Program-made: the position numbers and the translations under genes
Notes under the pieces: generated by a model
What the model saw: the letters and a program-made list of their open reading frames with translations, nothing else
What the model was told of the DNA's origin: nothing
Databases searched by the model: none
In this document: positions 54,936-63,162 of the stretch, one piece after another
Layout: each line of letters begins with the position of its first letter
How positions within the stretch are numbered: the first letter of the stretch is position 1
From: RHLJ01 sp965222205
Lineage (GTDB): Bacteria > Bacteroidota > Rhodothermia > Balneolales > Balneolaceae
DNA length: 64,000 nucleotides
Reading direction: 5' to 3'
Assembly: GCA_965222205.1 (NCBI GenBank)
Contig: OZ244932.1
Span: forward strand, 682,001-746,000

Positions 54936-56392
54936 CAGTCAATACTAAAAGTTGTGCCGTCTTTTCCGTCCATCAACTGCACGCCTAATTCCTTTAAATC
55001 ATCCCGTATTTTGTCCGAAAGAGCAAAATCTTTATTAGCTCTGGCTTCTTTTCTGATTTCAATAAATAGTTCCACCAGTCCGGAAGTCAATTCACCATTC
55101 CCTGATCCACCAGCTTCATTTGGCCAGATACCTAGTACTTCTTCAACAACGGTGTGAAGAAATATCCTCAGTTCTCCAAGGTTTGAAGGAGTCTGATTTG
55201 TGGTAATTTGCTTTCTGATTTCTTTGAGATTTTCAAACAGCACCGCAATTGCCTGTGCTGAATTGAAATCGTCATTCATAACTTCCTCAAAAGAAGTTTT
55301 GAATCTTTCAATATCAAAAGCGTCTCCATTACCTGCTTCTGCTTTTTCAATAGCGGCAATCATCGAGTGCAGGTTCTTCAGCCCGGTTTCAGCAGCTTCT
55401 AGTGCATCTTCAGAGAAATCAGTAGTACTTCGATAATGACTTTGCAACAGGAAGAACCGGATCACCTGTGGATCCCATGCTCTGGTCAATAAGTCATGCT
55501 TACCGCTAAAAAACTGTTCCAGATTAATCGCATTTCCCAGCGATTTCCCCATTTTCTGTCCTTCCAGAGTCACCATGTTGTTGTGCATCCAGTATTTCAC
55601 AAACTGTGCGTCATGTGCACATTCGGACTGAGCAATTTCACATTCGTGATGAGGAAATTGGTTTTCCAATCCTCCACCATGAATATCAAAACTTTCACCC
55701 AGATACTTAGTGCTCATCACTGAACACTCGATATGCCAGCCCGGATATCCAACTCCCCATGGCGAATCCCATTTCATAAGATGTCCGTCATCCGCTTTTT
55801 TCCAAAGCGCGAAATCTTTTGGGTCTTTTTTGTCAGATGCCGTTTCAACACGGGTTCCGGCTTCTGACTCTTCTACATTCCTTCCACTAAGCTTTCCGTA
55901 ATCAGGATCAGAGCTTACATCAAAATAGACATTCCCATCTGCATCATAAGCGTGGCCTTTTTCGATCAGTGTTTTGATCATAGCGATTTGCTCGGGAATA
56001 TGCCCGGTTGCGCGGGGAGCAATATCAGGTCGGAGCACATTTAGTGCATCCATATCCCGGAAATAGGTGTAGGTGTACTTTTCAGCAACCTGCATTGGGT
56101 CAACTTGCTCAAGCCGTGCTTTCTTAGCGAGTTTGTCTTCGCCTTCTTCACCATCACCCACCAAATGTCCTACATCGGTGATATTCTGAACATAACGGAC
56201 ATCATATCCAAGATATCGGAGGTATCGAAGTACTACATCAAAGGAAACATAGCTCTTAGCATGACCCAAATGTGCATCACCATAAACAGTGGGTCCGCAT
56301 ACATACATCCCCACAAAAGGAGGATTTAATGGCTCGAAAAGTTCTTTTTCCCGGGAGAGTGTATTATAGACGTGAAGTTGTTGTTCAGCCAA
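54935..56392 (-). CDS. cysS: Cysteinyl-tRNA synthetase
   Basis: The start TTG at 56390-56392 was chosen: it gives (M)AEQQLHVYNTLSREKELFEP, the family's normal beginning, seven bases after the folE stop; the open frame upstream is a folE shadow. The 485-residue class I synthetase has the HIGH-type motif GDAHLGHAKSY, zinc ligands in YVCGPTVYG, HIECSV and HHECEIAQSE, and KMSKS-type GQKMGKSLGN. The tail carries the anticodon-binding DALR-like domain ending in QLMDGKDGTTFSID. Co-transcribed with folE and yidD. Confidence 0.95.
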   Translation of the reverse strand: MAEQQLHVYNTLSREKELFEPLNPPFVGMYVCGPTVYGDAHLGHAKSYVSFDVVLRYLRYLGYDVRYVQNITDVGHLVGDGEEGEDKLAKKARLEQVDPMQVAEKYTYTYFRDMDALNVLRPDIAPRATGHIPEQIAMIKTLIEKGHAYDADGNVYFDVSSDPDYGKLSGRNVEESEAGTRVETASDKKDPKDFALWKKADDGHLMKWDSPWGVGYPGWHIECSVMSTKYLGESFDIHGGGLENQFPHHECEIAQSECAHDAQFVKYWMHNNMVTLEGQKMGKSLGNAINLEQFFSGKHDLLTRAWDPQVIRFFLLQSHYRSTTDFSEDALEAAETGLKNLHSMIAAIEKAEAGNGDAFDIERFKTSFEEVMNDDFNSAQAIAVLFENLKEIRKQITTNQTPSNLGELRIFLHTVVEEVLGIWPNEAGGSGNGELTSGLVELFIEIRKEARANKDFALSDKIRDDLKELGVQLMDGKDGTTFSID

Positions 56393-56399
56393 AACGGAC

Positions 56400-57101
56400 T
56401 TAAAGCTCGGTGTTAGTTCTGATGAAATCGATGAATTTCTGTTGCGTTTCTTTCTTTTTGAAAGCTCCACGAAATTCCGATGTGATGGTGCTGCTAGTAG
56501 TATCTTTAATACCGCGGGTAGAAACACATAAATGCTTACTGTCAATGAATACAGCCACATCATCGGTTTGCATTGCTTCTGATAAGGCATCTGCAATTTG
56601 AAGCGTCAACCGCTCCTGAACCTGCGGTCTTCGCGAGAAATAGTCTACCAGGCGATTGATTTTAGATAAACCGATCACTTTTCCTTTAGAGATATAGGCA
56701 ACGTGTGCTTTTCCAATAAAAGGGAGGAAGTGGTGTTCACAAAATGAAGTCACTTGAATATTCTTCTCGATTACCATATCGCTGTAATCGTAGCCATTGC
56801 TAAACGTTCGAGCTTCAGGTCTGTTTTTAGGATCAAGGCCGTGAAATATTTCTTTCACGTACATTTTAGCAACACGATAGGGAGTTCCGCGAAGGCTGTC
56901 ATCGGTTAGGTCCAGCCCCAGGGTTTCCATTATTTTTGCAAAGTGCTCCTGAATGATCTCAATTTTCTCTGAATCGGAGAGATCGAAAGCATCTTCTCTG
57001 ATCGGAGTGAGTTCAGAAGAACCGAAATGTGCATCACCAACTTCGTCTGCTGTAATTTGATCTAAGTCTAAATTTTCCAATAGGGGATTATTTTCTTTCA
57101 T
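56400..57101 (-). CDS. folE: GTP cyclohydrolase I
   Basis: FolE makes dihydroneopterin triphosphate, the first step to folate. The 233-residue protein has an acidic N-terminal extension of about 45 residues, then the core: GLDLTDDSLRGTPYRVAKMY, the zinc Cys/His in TSFCEHHFLPFIGKAHVAYI, GLSKINRLVDYFSRRPQVQERL, and HLCVSTRGIKDTTSSTITSE carrying the second zinc Cys. It leads the operon folE-cysS-yidD. Confidence 0.95.
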   Translation of the reverse strand: MKENNPLLENLDLDQITADEVGDAHFGSSELTPIREDAFDLSDSEKIEIIQEHFAKIMETLGLDLTDDSLRGTPYRVAKMYVKEIFHGLDPKNRPEARTFSNGYDYSDMVIEKNIQVTSFCEHHFLPFIGKAHVAYISKGKVIGLSKINRLVDYFSRRPQVQERLTLQIADALSEAMQTDDVAVFIDSKHLCVSTRGIKDTTSSTITSEFRGAFKKKETQQKFIDFIRTNTEL

Positions 57102-57200
57102 AGGGAAACAGGACTAACCTGCAGGTATCAAAACCGAACCCTAAAAATAAGAGTTCCTGAGATCAATTAACAGGCTTTGAATAAGGAATAAAGAATATGT

Positions 57201-57255
57201 GAATTAGGAATACCCTTCGATTAAAGTCTATTCCTAATTTAAATATTCCTAATTT
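57201..57255. repeat. Left group of 12-mer repeats flanking the Dabb gene
   Basis: One copy of GAATTAGGAATA at 57201-57212 and two inverted copies (TATTCCTAATTT, 11/12 match) at 57229-57240 and 57244-57255, spaced 15 bases apart. They lie upstream of the gene at 57297; matching copies follow it at 57632-57658. Confidence 0.7.
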
Positions 57256-57296
57256 AAACACCTGAAACTCGTATCTAAGAACTCAAAACTATTGTA

Positions 57297-57605
57297 ATGA
57301 TAAAACATATTGTAATGTGGAAGCTTCAAGAAGAAGCGAATGGGAAATCAAAGCAGGAAAATGCAGAAGAATTCAAACGAAGACTCGAAGCTTTGATCCC
57401 GAAAATTGATGCCATCAAATCAATGGAAATCGGAATTGGGTATAATAAAGCTGAAGGACCGGTTTTTGATATGGTTCTGACGACAATTCATGATTCGAAA
57501 GAGAAACTAAAAGAGTATGCAGTACATCCGGATCATCAGGAAGTGGTTGCTTTTGCGGGAAGTATAGTTTCAGGGAGAAGAGTGGTGGATTATGAGGTTG
57601 ATTAA
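57297..57605 (+). CDS. Dabb-domain (stress-responsive alpha/beta barrel) protein
   Basis: A 102-residue single Dabb (PF07876-type) protein: it starts IKHIVMWKLQEEANGKS, has an internal helix RRLEALIPKIDAIKSMEIGI, the strand FDMVLTTIHDSKEKLKEYAV, and the conserved HPDHQEVVAFAGSIVSGRRVVDYEV end. Dimeric ferredoxin-like folds of this type are of unknown or varied function, some linked to stress or polyketide cyclisation. The gene sits alone between inverted groups of a 12-base repeat. Confidence 0.85.
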   Translation: MIKHIVMWKLQEEANGKSKQENAEEFKRRLEALIPKIDAIKSMEIGIGYNKAEGPVFDMVLTTIHDSKEKLKEYAVHPDHQEVVAFAGSIVSGRRVVDYEVD

Positions 57606-57631
57606 GAATTAAGAATGATTCAATTAAAAAT

Positions 57632-57658
57632 GAATTAGGAATAGTTGAATTAGGAATA
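57632..57658. repeat. Right group of 12-mer repeats flanking the Dabb gene
   Basis: Two direct copies of GAATTAGGAATA at 57632-57643 and 57647-57658, again 15 bases apart and inverted relative to the paired copies upstream of the gene. Confidence 0.7.
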
Positions 57659-57671
57659 AATTACCCCTTTA

Positions 57672-57748
57672 CGAATAACGAATAACGAATAACGAATAAC
57701 GAATAACGAATAACGAATAACGAATAACGAATAACGAATAACGAATAA
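57672..57748 (+). repeat. Tandem repeat: 11 perfect copies of CGAATAA
   Basis: Eleven uninterrupted copies of the 7-base unit fill 57672-57748, ending four bases before the TTG start of the Smr gene. Seven is not a multiple of three and every frame through the array meets TAA, so it cannot be coding; it occupies the place of the ribosome site and probably the promoter spacing region. Arrays like this can change length by slippage. Confidence 0.95.
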
Positions 57749-57752
57749 CAAA

Positions 57753-58061
57753 TTGAACGAACCCGAACCCATAGAACTACCGATTGACGGAATTCTTGAT
57801 TTACATCTCTTCAGTCCAAAAGAAGTGAAGGAGTTAGTGCCTGATTATATTGATGCCTGTCTTGAGAAAGAGATTTATTCGTTGCGTATTATCCATGGAA
57901 AAGGAAAAGGGGTACTCCGTAGATTAGTGCATAGTATTTTAGATAAACATGATGAAGTGATCTCCTACCGTCTGGCAGATGACAGCAGCAGTTGGGGCGC
58001 TACCTTAGTAGAATTGAACAAACCAAACAATGACAAAAGAAGAACTGAAGTTATCTCTTGA
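57753..58061 (+). CDS. Stand-alone Smr-domain protein
   Basis: The start is TTG at 57753. The 102-residue protein is almost entirely an Smr (small MutS-related) domain: the LDLHLF motif (variant of LDLHG), a helix KELVPDYIDACLEKEIYSLR, the hallmark IIHGKGKGVLR, and a C-terminal SWGATLVEL strand. Smr domains are DNA or RNA endonucleases when fused to MutS2. Here the domain is separate but its gene overlaps the following MutS-like ATPase gene by 32 bases, so the two are translationally coupled. Confidence 0.88.
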   Translation: MNEPEPIELPIDGILDLHLFSPKEVKELVPDYIDACLEKEIYSLRIIHGKGKGVLRRLVHSILDKHDEVISYRLADDSSSWGATLVELNKPNNDKRRTEVIS

Positions 58062-59856
58062 GAGACATATTGCACGGATTGAACGGGCAATCAAACAACG
58101 AAAAAAATGGGATGACCTGTTTTCGAAGGTGCGTTTCGGGTATTTTATACTCGCTATATTTGGCATTTATTACACTTACGGACTACTTCAGGATGAAGTG
58201 TATTTATTTAGTCTGATTGTTTGGGTAGCGGGGTTTTTGGTTTTGGTAGACCGGCACCGGAGAGTCTATCAATCATTGGAGAAGTTTGAGCATCTAAGAG
58301 AAATTAAGAAGGAACACGTTGCGCGGATGGACCTGGATTGGGAGCAAATCAACTACCAGCAGATCGATGGGGATACTAGAAATCACCCTTTTGCCAATGA
58401 TCTGGATATTCTTGGAAAACATTCGTTACAACATTTGATTGATACCTCGATCTACAAAGCCAGTGCTTTAAAGCTTACCGAATGGTTTCTTTCTACTTCT
58501 CCAAATGAAGATGAAATCAAAACAAGGCAGGAACAGGTTAAAGAGTTAGTTCCATTGTCGGGTTTTCGAGATAAACTGAGAGTAATTGGTTTATTCACAG
58601 CCAAACACACGTTACGAAAAGATTGGAGCGTAGAAGAAATATTGACTTGGCTCCGATTACCAAAAAAAACAGGACTTAAGATTCCCTTACTTGTTTTAAG
58701 TATACTTTCAGTTCTGAATATCACTTTTGGGATATTGCTTTTGAACGGAATATTAAGCGCGCTTCCTTTAGTTGTTGGAGTAACCGCTTACCTTGCGTTT
58801 TTTAAATTAAATGATCACAAAATTGTTGAATTATTTGACTCTTCGTATCAGATAGAGAGAGTACTAAATCAATTCAAATCAATTCTTTTTCATGTTGAGG
58901 GATTTAGACCCAAAAAGGGAAGTGAGTTAGAAACATTGTTAGTCTCTTATCATCAAGGTAATGAACGTCCTTCCCGGTTTATAAAGAAGACACAGGGTTT
59001 GCTGAATCGTGCAGCACTTAAGGCAAACCGAATATTTCATATCATAATTAATTTTATAGTGCCATGGGATTTTTATTATGCCATGCGGATCGAAGAACTT
59101 AAGCAGGAACTGGAACCAAAGCTCACAAAATGGTTCGATACTTTTTATGAGCTGGAAGCCCTTAACTCGTTGGCTAACTTCGCGATGTTGAACCCGGAAT
59201 ACACCTGGCCCGAGTTTGAGACAGATTCTGATCAGGTTTTTCACTCAATGAGTCTTGGACATCCTCTCATCCCTTCAAAGCAGTGCGTAGCAAATGATTT
59301 TGACATAAAGAAAGGAAAGGATTTGTTTCTGATTACCGGTTCCAATATGGCAGGGAAAAGTACTTTTTTGAGAACAGTGGGTATTAACCTGATACTTGCC
59401 TATTCGGGCGCACCGGTATGTGCAGGGTCATTCATTACACCGTTTTTCAGAGTATTTTCCAGTATCAATATCACCGATTCTCTGGATGATGGACTGTCAC
59501 ATTTTTATACCGAAGTTAAAAGGCTACGTTATTTGCTGGACGAATTGTTGAAGGAGGACGAACCCCCATTGTTCTTTTTTGTGGATGAGATTTACCGCGG
59601 AACCAACAACCGGGAGCGTTATGCTGGAAGCGCGGCCTTCCTTAAAGAAGTAGCCGGGAAGAATGGGGTAGGTCTGGTCTCTTCTCACGATCTGGAACTG
59701 GCCGATTTAGATTCTGAAATCCCCGAGCTCAGTAACTGGCATTTTGTGGAATCGATCGAAAATGGAAAAATGAGTTTTGAGTATAAACTGCGTCCCGGTC
59801 CATGCCCTAGTACCAATGCATTGGAGATTATGAAGATGGAAGGTTTGCCTACTTAA
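58030..59856 (+). CDS. Membrane-anchored MutS-family ATPase
   Basis: The 608-residue protein has two hydrophobic pairs: about residues 31-70 (FGYFILAIFGIYYTYGLL, FSLIVWVAGFLVLV) and about 215-255 (IPLLVLSILSVLNITFGILL, ALPLVVGVTAYLAFF). The middle resembles a MutS core/clamp. The C-terminal MutS ATPase domain has Walker A GSNMAGKST (437-445), the STxxF-like segment, Walker B FFFVDEI (515-521) with RGTNNRERYAGSAAF and the SSHDLELADL switch. The mismatch-recognition domain is absent, so it is not classical MutS; MutS2-like roles in recombination or ribosome rescue, at the membrane, are speculative. Confidence 0.85.
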   Translation: MTKEELKLSLERHIARIERAIKQRKKWDDLFSKVRFGYFILAIFGIYYTYGLLQDEVYLFSLIVWVAGFLVLVDRHRRVYQSLEKFEHLREIKKEHVARMDLDWEQINYQQIDGDTRNHPFANDLDILGKHSLQHLIDTSIYKASALKLTEWFLSTSPNEDEIKTRQEQVKELVPLSGFRDKLRVIGLFTAKHTLRKDWSVEEILTWLRLPKKTGLKIPLLVLSILSVLNITFGILLLNGILSALPLVVGVTAYLAFFKLNDHKIVELFDSSYQIERVLNQFKSILFHVEGFRPKKGSELETLLVSYHQGNERPSRFIKKTQGLLNRAALKANRIFHIIINFIVPWDFYYAMRIEELKQELEPKLTKWFDTFYELEALNSLANFAMLNPEYTWPEFETDSDQVFHSMSLGHPLIPSKQCVANDFDIKKGKDLFLITGSNMAGKSTFLRTVGINLILAYSGAPVCAGSFITPFFRVFSSINITDSLDDGLSHFYTEVKRLRYLLDELLKEDEPPLFFFVDEIYRGTNNRERYAGSAAFLKEVAGKNGVGLVSSHDLELADLDSEIPELSNWHFVESIENGKMSFEYKLRPGPCPSTNALEIMKMEGLPT

Positions 59857-59942
59857 CTGAATTAGTCACACTTTCGTTACAGACTTTGGCAATGTTTTTC
59901 CATTTATTGATCGAATATTATTAATTAAAGTATTCGGTATAA

Positions 59943-61559
59943 ATGAAAGAATTTAAGCTTTGTGAGTTTGATGACCTGGGAGAAAAAAAGCCAAACCATG
60001 AATTAGTAAACGGGCTTGATCTGGTTGTAATCAGGTATGGAGATGAGGTTTCAGTATTATATGGACGCTGTTTGCACCGGGGAGCATTACTGGGGGATGG
60101 TCATATTGACGGCGAAAACCTGATCTGTGGCGTTCATGGCTGGGACTTCAGATACGATACAGGGGTAAGTGAATACGATAATTCGGAAGCTTTACACAAG
60201 TTTAAAGCCTGGGTTGAAGATGGTGCAGTTTGGATTGATGAAGAAGAAGTAGATCAGTACCTCGCAGATCATCCTCAACCTTTTAATAGAGAGGAATACC
60301 TTGGAGCTTATGCTGATACACATCCTGTTGACGAAGAGCCTTACACAGGACTTATCAAGGAGCTTTCCAAAAACGGATTAAAGAATTTCGGACATCACGG
60401 CCCTTCTGAAGCGATGGGTGTTGATCGTAACACCCTTCCTAAATGGGAGAATATTCAGTTTCTACCCGCTCAGCTTGCAAGTCGTCCACTTTTGGATGAA
60501 GAAGAAGTCTCGACTAAAGTGACAATCGGACCCAAAGCAAAAAAACCATTAGTCCTGGATATTCCGGTTTTTGTTTCAGACATGAGCTTCGGGGCGCTTT
60601 CAAGAGAAGCAAAAATTGCTCTTTCGAAAGGTGCAGAGCTTGCGGGAACCGGAATTTGTAGTGGCGAAGGAGGGATGCTTCCGGCTGAACAGGAAGCCAA
60701 CTCAAAATATTTTTATGAACTCGCTTCCGGTAAGTTTGGCTTTTCGATGGAGAAAGTAATGAGAGCTCAGGCTTTCCACTTTAAAGGTGGTCAGGGTGCC
60801 AAAACCGGAACAGGTGGACATCTTCCCGGGAATAAAGTAACCAAAGAAATTGCGGAAGTCCGTGGATTGAGCGAGGGAGAAACAGCGATTTCTCCGGCAG
60901 CTTTCCCGGGCCTGAAAACCGCAGCTGATTTCAAAAAAGTAGCTGAGGAAGTCCGCGAGAAAACGGGAGGGATTCCGATTGGTTTTAAAATAGCAGCAAG
61001 CCATGTAGAAGCAGATATCGATTTTGCGCTTGAAGTGGGCGTGGATTATATCATCCTGGATGGGCGTGGCGGAGGGACCGGCTCAGCACCGACTATACTT
61101 CGGAATAATATCAATGTCCCAACGATTCCGGCGCTTGCCAGGGCGCGAAGGCATCTCGATAAAGTCGGAGCAAAAGATGTGACATTGATCATAACAGGGG
61201 GACTCAGAGTTGCCGAAGATTTTGCCAAAGCAATGATGCTCGGCGCCGATGCCATAGCGGTTTCAAATTCAGCACTTCAGGCTATTGGTTGTTTGGGGAT
61301 GAGGGCTTGTAACAGTAATAACTGTCCGGTGGGAATTGCCACTCAAAAAGAAGGGCTCAGAAAACGGATCATCATCGATTCTTCAGCGAATCAACTTAAA
61401 AACTTCTTTGAAGCAAGTACGGAGCTGGTGAAAGTAATCGCCCGTGCTTGTGGACACGATGATGTCTCTAAATTCAATCAAAATGATTTGAGCACATTCG
61501 ATTATGATATTCACCGTTTAACCGGAATTAATTACGCTGGTGTTTTGCCGGTGAAGTGA
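59943..61559 (+). CDS. Rieske domain fused to glutamate-synthase-like FMN/Fe-S domain
   Basis: The 538-residue protein has an N-terminal Rieske [2Fe-2S] domain (residues 1-105; ligands Cys43, His45, Cys62, His65 in GRCLHRG and CGVHGWDF). A GltB-type FMN-binding TIM barrel follows (about 165-500): VFVSDMSFGALSREAKIALS, GTGICSGEGGMLPAEQ, GQGAKTGTGGHLPGNK, ISPAAFPGLKTAADF, GRGGGTGSAPTIL. A [3Fe-4S] motif has Cys450, Cys456 and Cys461 (CLGMRACNSNNCPVGIATQ). The glutamine amidotransferase domain is lacking, so ordinary glutamate synthase activity is unlikely by itself. First gene of a redox operon; electron donor and product unknown. Confidence 0.88.
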   Translation: MKEFKLCEFDDLGEKKPNHELVNGLDLVVIRYGDEVSVLYGRCLHRGALLGDGHIDGENLICGVHGWDFRYDTGVSEYDNSEALHKFKAWVEDGAVWIDEEEVDQYLADHPQPFNREEYLGAYADTHPVDEEPYTGLIKELSKNGLKNFGHHGPSEAMGVDRNTLPKWENIQFLPAQLASRPLLDEEEVSTKVTIGPKAKKPLVLDIPVFVSDMSFGALSREAKIALSKGAELAGTGICSGEGGMLPAEQEANSKYFYELASGKFGFSMEKVMRAQAFHFKGGQGAKTGTGGHLPGNKVTKEIAEVRGLSEGETAISPAAFPGLKTAADFKKVAEEVREKTGGIPIGFKIAASHVEADIDFALEVGVDYIILDGRGGGTGSAPTILRNNINVPTIPALARARRHLDKVGAKDVTLIITGGLRVAEDFAKAMMLGADAIAVSNSALQAIGCLGMRACNSNNCPVGIATQKEGLRKRIIIDSSANQLKNFFEASTELVKVIARACGHDDVSKFNQNDLSTFDYDIHRLTGINYAGVLPVK

Positions 61560-61648
61560 TGAGTATTTATTCAGAAATAAATATTGATATACAAAGTCTC
61601 CGCTTGATGGGTGTTAGGTTTAGTTTATTAGCCTTGATCAGGTATACT

Positions 61649-61672
61649 GTTCTTTTGTGCCGACAAAAGAAC
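61649..61672. repeat. Perfect 10-bp hairpin in a gene-free spacer
   Basis: GTTCTTTTGT (61649-61658) pairs with ACAAAAGAAC (61663-61672) around GCCG. It lies in the 274-base space 61560-61833, whose only open frame has no coding features. There is no T-run, so it is probably a dispersed intergenic repeat. Confidence 0.6.
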
Positions 61673-61833
61673 CAAAAACTCTCGGCTGTGATTGCTTCCG
61701 GGCATGTAATACCGCGAATTCTACATAAAACCAAACGCTCACAGGTGAGCAGGTTTTATGATTCAAATTCTTGGTATGTATTACATGCTAATCCTTCACC
61801 AATCCAATGCCGAAGATTCTAAAATGTTATTTA

Positions 61834-62037
61834 ATGGAACAAATAATTTCAATAATTCTTCTAATCGTTCTGATATATATCATAATTGGAATTCTTTTTT
61901 CGGGAATATTCATCTGGAAAGGGCTCTCCAAAGTTGATCATGGCGTGGAAGACAGTGGAAAATTTTTCAAAGTCTTGATATTCCCCGGACTGGTTGCATT
62001 CTGGCCTCTTTTTCTAATCAAATGGAGACAAGCATGA
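61834..62037 (+). CDS. Small membrane protein (67 residues) of the redox operon
   Basis: From ATG at 61834 (MEQIISIILLIVLIYIIIGI) the product has a strong transmembrane helix, a charged middle (KGLSKVDHGVEDSGKFFK) and a second hydrophobic segment LIFPGLVAFWPLFLIKW. No known family. Its stop overlaps the start of the following 27-codon frame by three bases (ATGA), a sign of translational coupling and of it being a real gene. Confidence 0.7.
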   Translation: MEQIISIILLIVLIYIIIGILFSGIFIWKGLSKVDHGVEDSGKFFKVLIFPGLVAFWPLFLIKWRQA

Positions 62038-62117
62038 ATCCGCCATTAAGAAGAATACATCTCAGAATTTGGGTGTTGGTTTCCATTATCATAATTGCAA
62101 TCCTGATCCTGTTATAG
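62034..62117 (+). CDS. 27-residue single-helix membrane peptide
   Basis: A frame too short for standard prediction: ATG 62034 to TAG 62117, encoding MNPPLRRIHLRIWVLVSIII followed by IAILILL. It overlaps the upstream gene by four bases (ATGA) and its stop is one base before the ATG of the Rieske/ferric-reductase gene at 62119. A positively charged start followed by one hydrophobic helix suggests an inner-membrane micro-subunit, inferred from position and composition. Confidence 0.6.
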   Translation: MNPPLRRIHLRIWVLVSIIIIAILILL

Positions 62118-62118
62118 T

Positions 62119-63162
62119 ATGAGTGTAAATTATATATCGGTTCAGTGGAATAAACAGAAAAAGGGATATGATAAAATTCTCTGGCTAGGGATTTTCTTCA
62201 CGCTCGCCTGTTTTGTAGGATTCCAGCTTTGGCTTCATCCTGAGATCACCGCAGAAACATTGATCATTAGGGCAACGGCAATCACAGCTTTTCTGCTTCT
62301 GCATATTATTTTAGCTATCGGTCCGCTTTCAAGATTGAATACTAAGTTTCTGCCCTTACTTTACAATAGAAGGCATCTGGGTGTCTCTATGTTCTTAATC
62401 GCGTTTATCCATGGTACCTTTTCCGTTATCCAGTTCCACGCTTTGGGAGATACCAATGCTATAGTAAGTGTCTTTACTTCGAATCAGAATTACCAGTCGG
62501 TTAGCGAATACCCTTTTCAAACACTGGGATTCTTTGCATTAATTATTCTCTTTCTGATGGCAGCCACCAGTCACGATTTCTGGCTGAATAATTTGTCTCC
62601 CAGAATCTGGAAGACCTTGCATATGGGAGTGTATGTAGTTTATGGATTATTAGTTCTTCATGTGGCATTGGGAGCACTTCAGTATGAAGATCATCCGGCA
62701 TATTGGATATTGTTGATTGGAGGGTTTTCAGCGATCGTTTTACTCCATTTTATTGCAGGGATTAAAGAGAATAGAAGCTTGAGTAGAGATATCAATTTGC
62801 TGAAGAAAGAGGGATTTATCGAAGTCTGTCTTGCTTCCGAAATCCCTGAGGATTGTGCTAAGACTGTTTTTATTGAAGGAGAAAACATCGCCATTTTTAA
62901 ATATGATGGAAAGCTTTCTGCTGTTCATAATGTGTGTAAACATCAAATGGGGCCGTTGGGTGAGGGGAAAATTGTTGATGGATGCATAACCTGTCCGTGG
63001 CATGGTTACCAGTACAAACCAGAAGATGGTCGAGCTCCAGCTCCCTTTACAGAAAAACTGAAGACTTTTGAGGTGAAAATCTTGGATGGAAAGGTTTGGG
63101 TAAATCCGGCTCCAAATAAAGAAGGTACTTTTGTAGAACCCGCAAAACTGGAGGGAGTATGA
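62119..63162 (+). CDS. Ferric-reductase-like membrane protein fused to a Rieske domain
   Basis: The 347-residue protein has six or seven transmembrane helices (about residues 20-215) of the ferric-reductase/MsrQ-type haem b domain; histidines suited to haem ligation are His62 (LHIILAIGPLSR), His98 (FIHGTF), His168 (LHMGVY) and His181 (VLHVALG). The C-terminal ~110 residues are a Rieske [2Fe-2S] domain with Cys273, His275, Cys292 and His295 (NVCKHQMGPLGEG, CITCPWHGYQY). Membrane haem plus Rieske in one chain suggests quinol- or ferredoxin-linked electron transfer. The stop overlaps the next gene by four bases. Confidence 0.85.
   Translation: MSVNYISVQWNKQKKGYDKILWLGIFFTLACFVGFQLWLHPEITAETLIIRATAITAFLLLHIILAIGPLSRLNTKFLPLLYNRRHLGVSMFLIAFIHGTFSVIQFHALGDTNAIVSVFTSNQNYQSVSEYPFQTLGFFALIILFLMAATSHDFWLNNLSPRIWKTLHMGVYVVYGLLVLHVALGALQYEDHPAYWILLIGGFSAIVLLHFIAGIKENRSLSRDINLLKKEGFIEVCLASEIPEDCAKTVFIEGENIAIFKYDGKLSAVHNVCKHQMGPLGEGKIVDGCITCPWHGYQYKPEDGRAPAPFTEKLKTFEVKILDGKVWVNPAPNKEGTFVEPAKLEGV

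Noticed and set aside
56393..56596. N-terminal extension of CysS
   Set aside because: It is a shadow of folE codons; CysS homologues begin at the TTG at 56392.
57672..57748. CRISPR array
   Set aside because: The repeats are 7 bases with no spacers and no cas genes nearby; this is a simple tandem repeat.
59943..61559. Glutamate synthase large subunit
   Set aside because: The glutaminase domain and the C-terminal GXGXG helix are missing and a Rieske domain is fused instead; only the FMN/[3Fe-4S] part is shared.
61556..61822. 88-residue open frame between the Rieske/GltS-like gene and the small membrane protein
   Set aside because: It runs through a hairpin repeat, has no domain or periodicity, and its codon usage is unlike neighbours.
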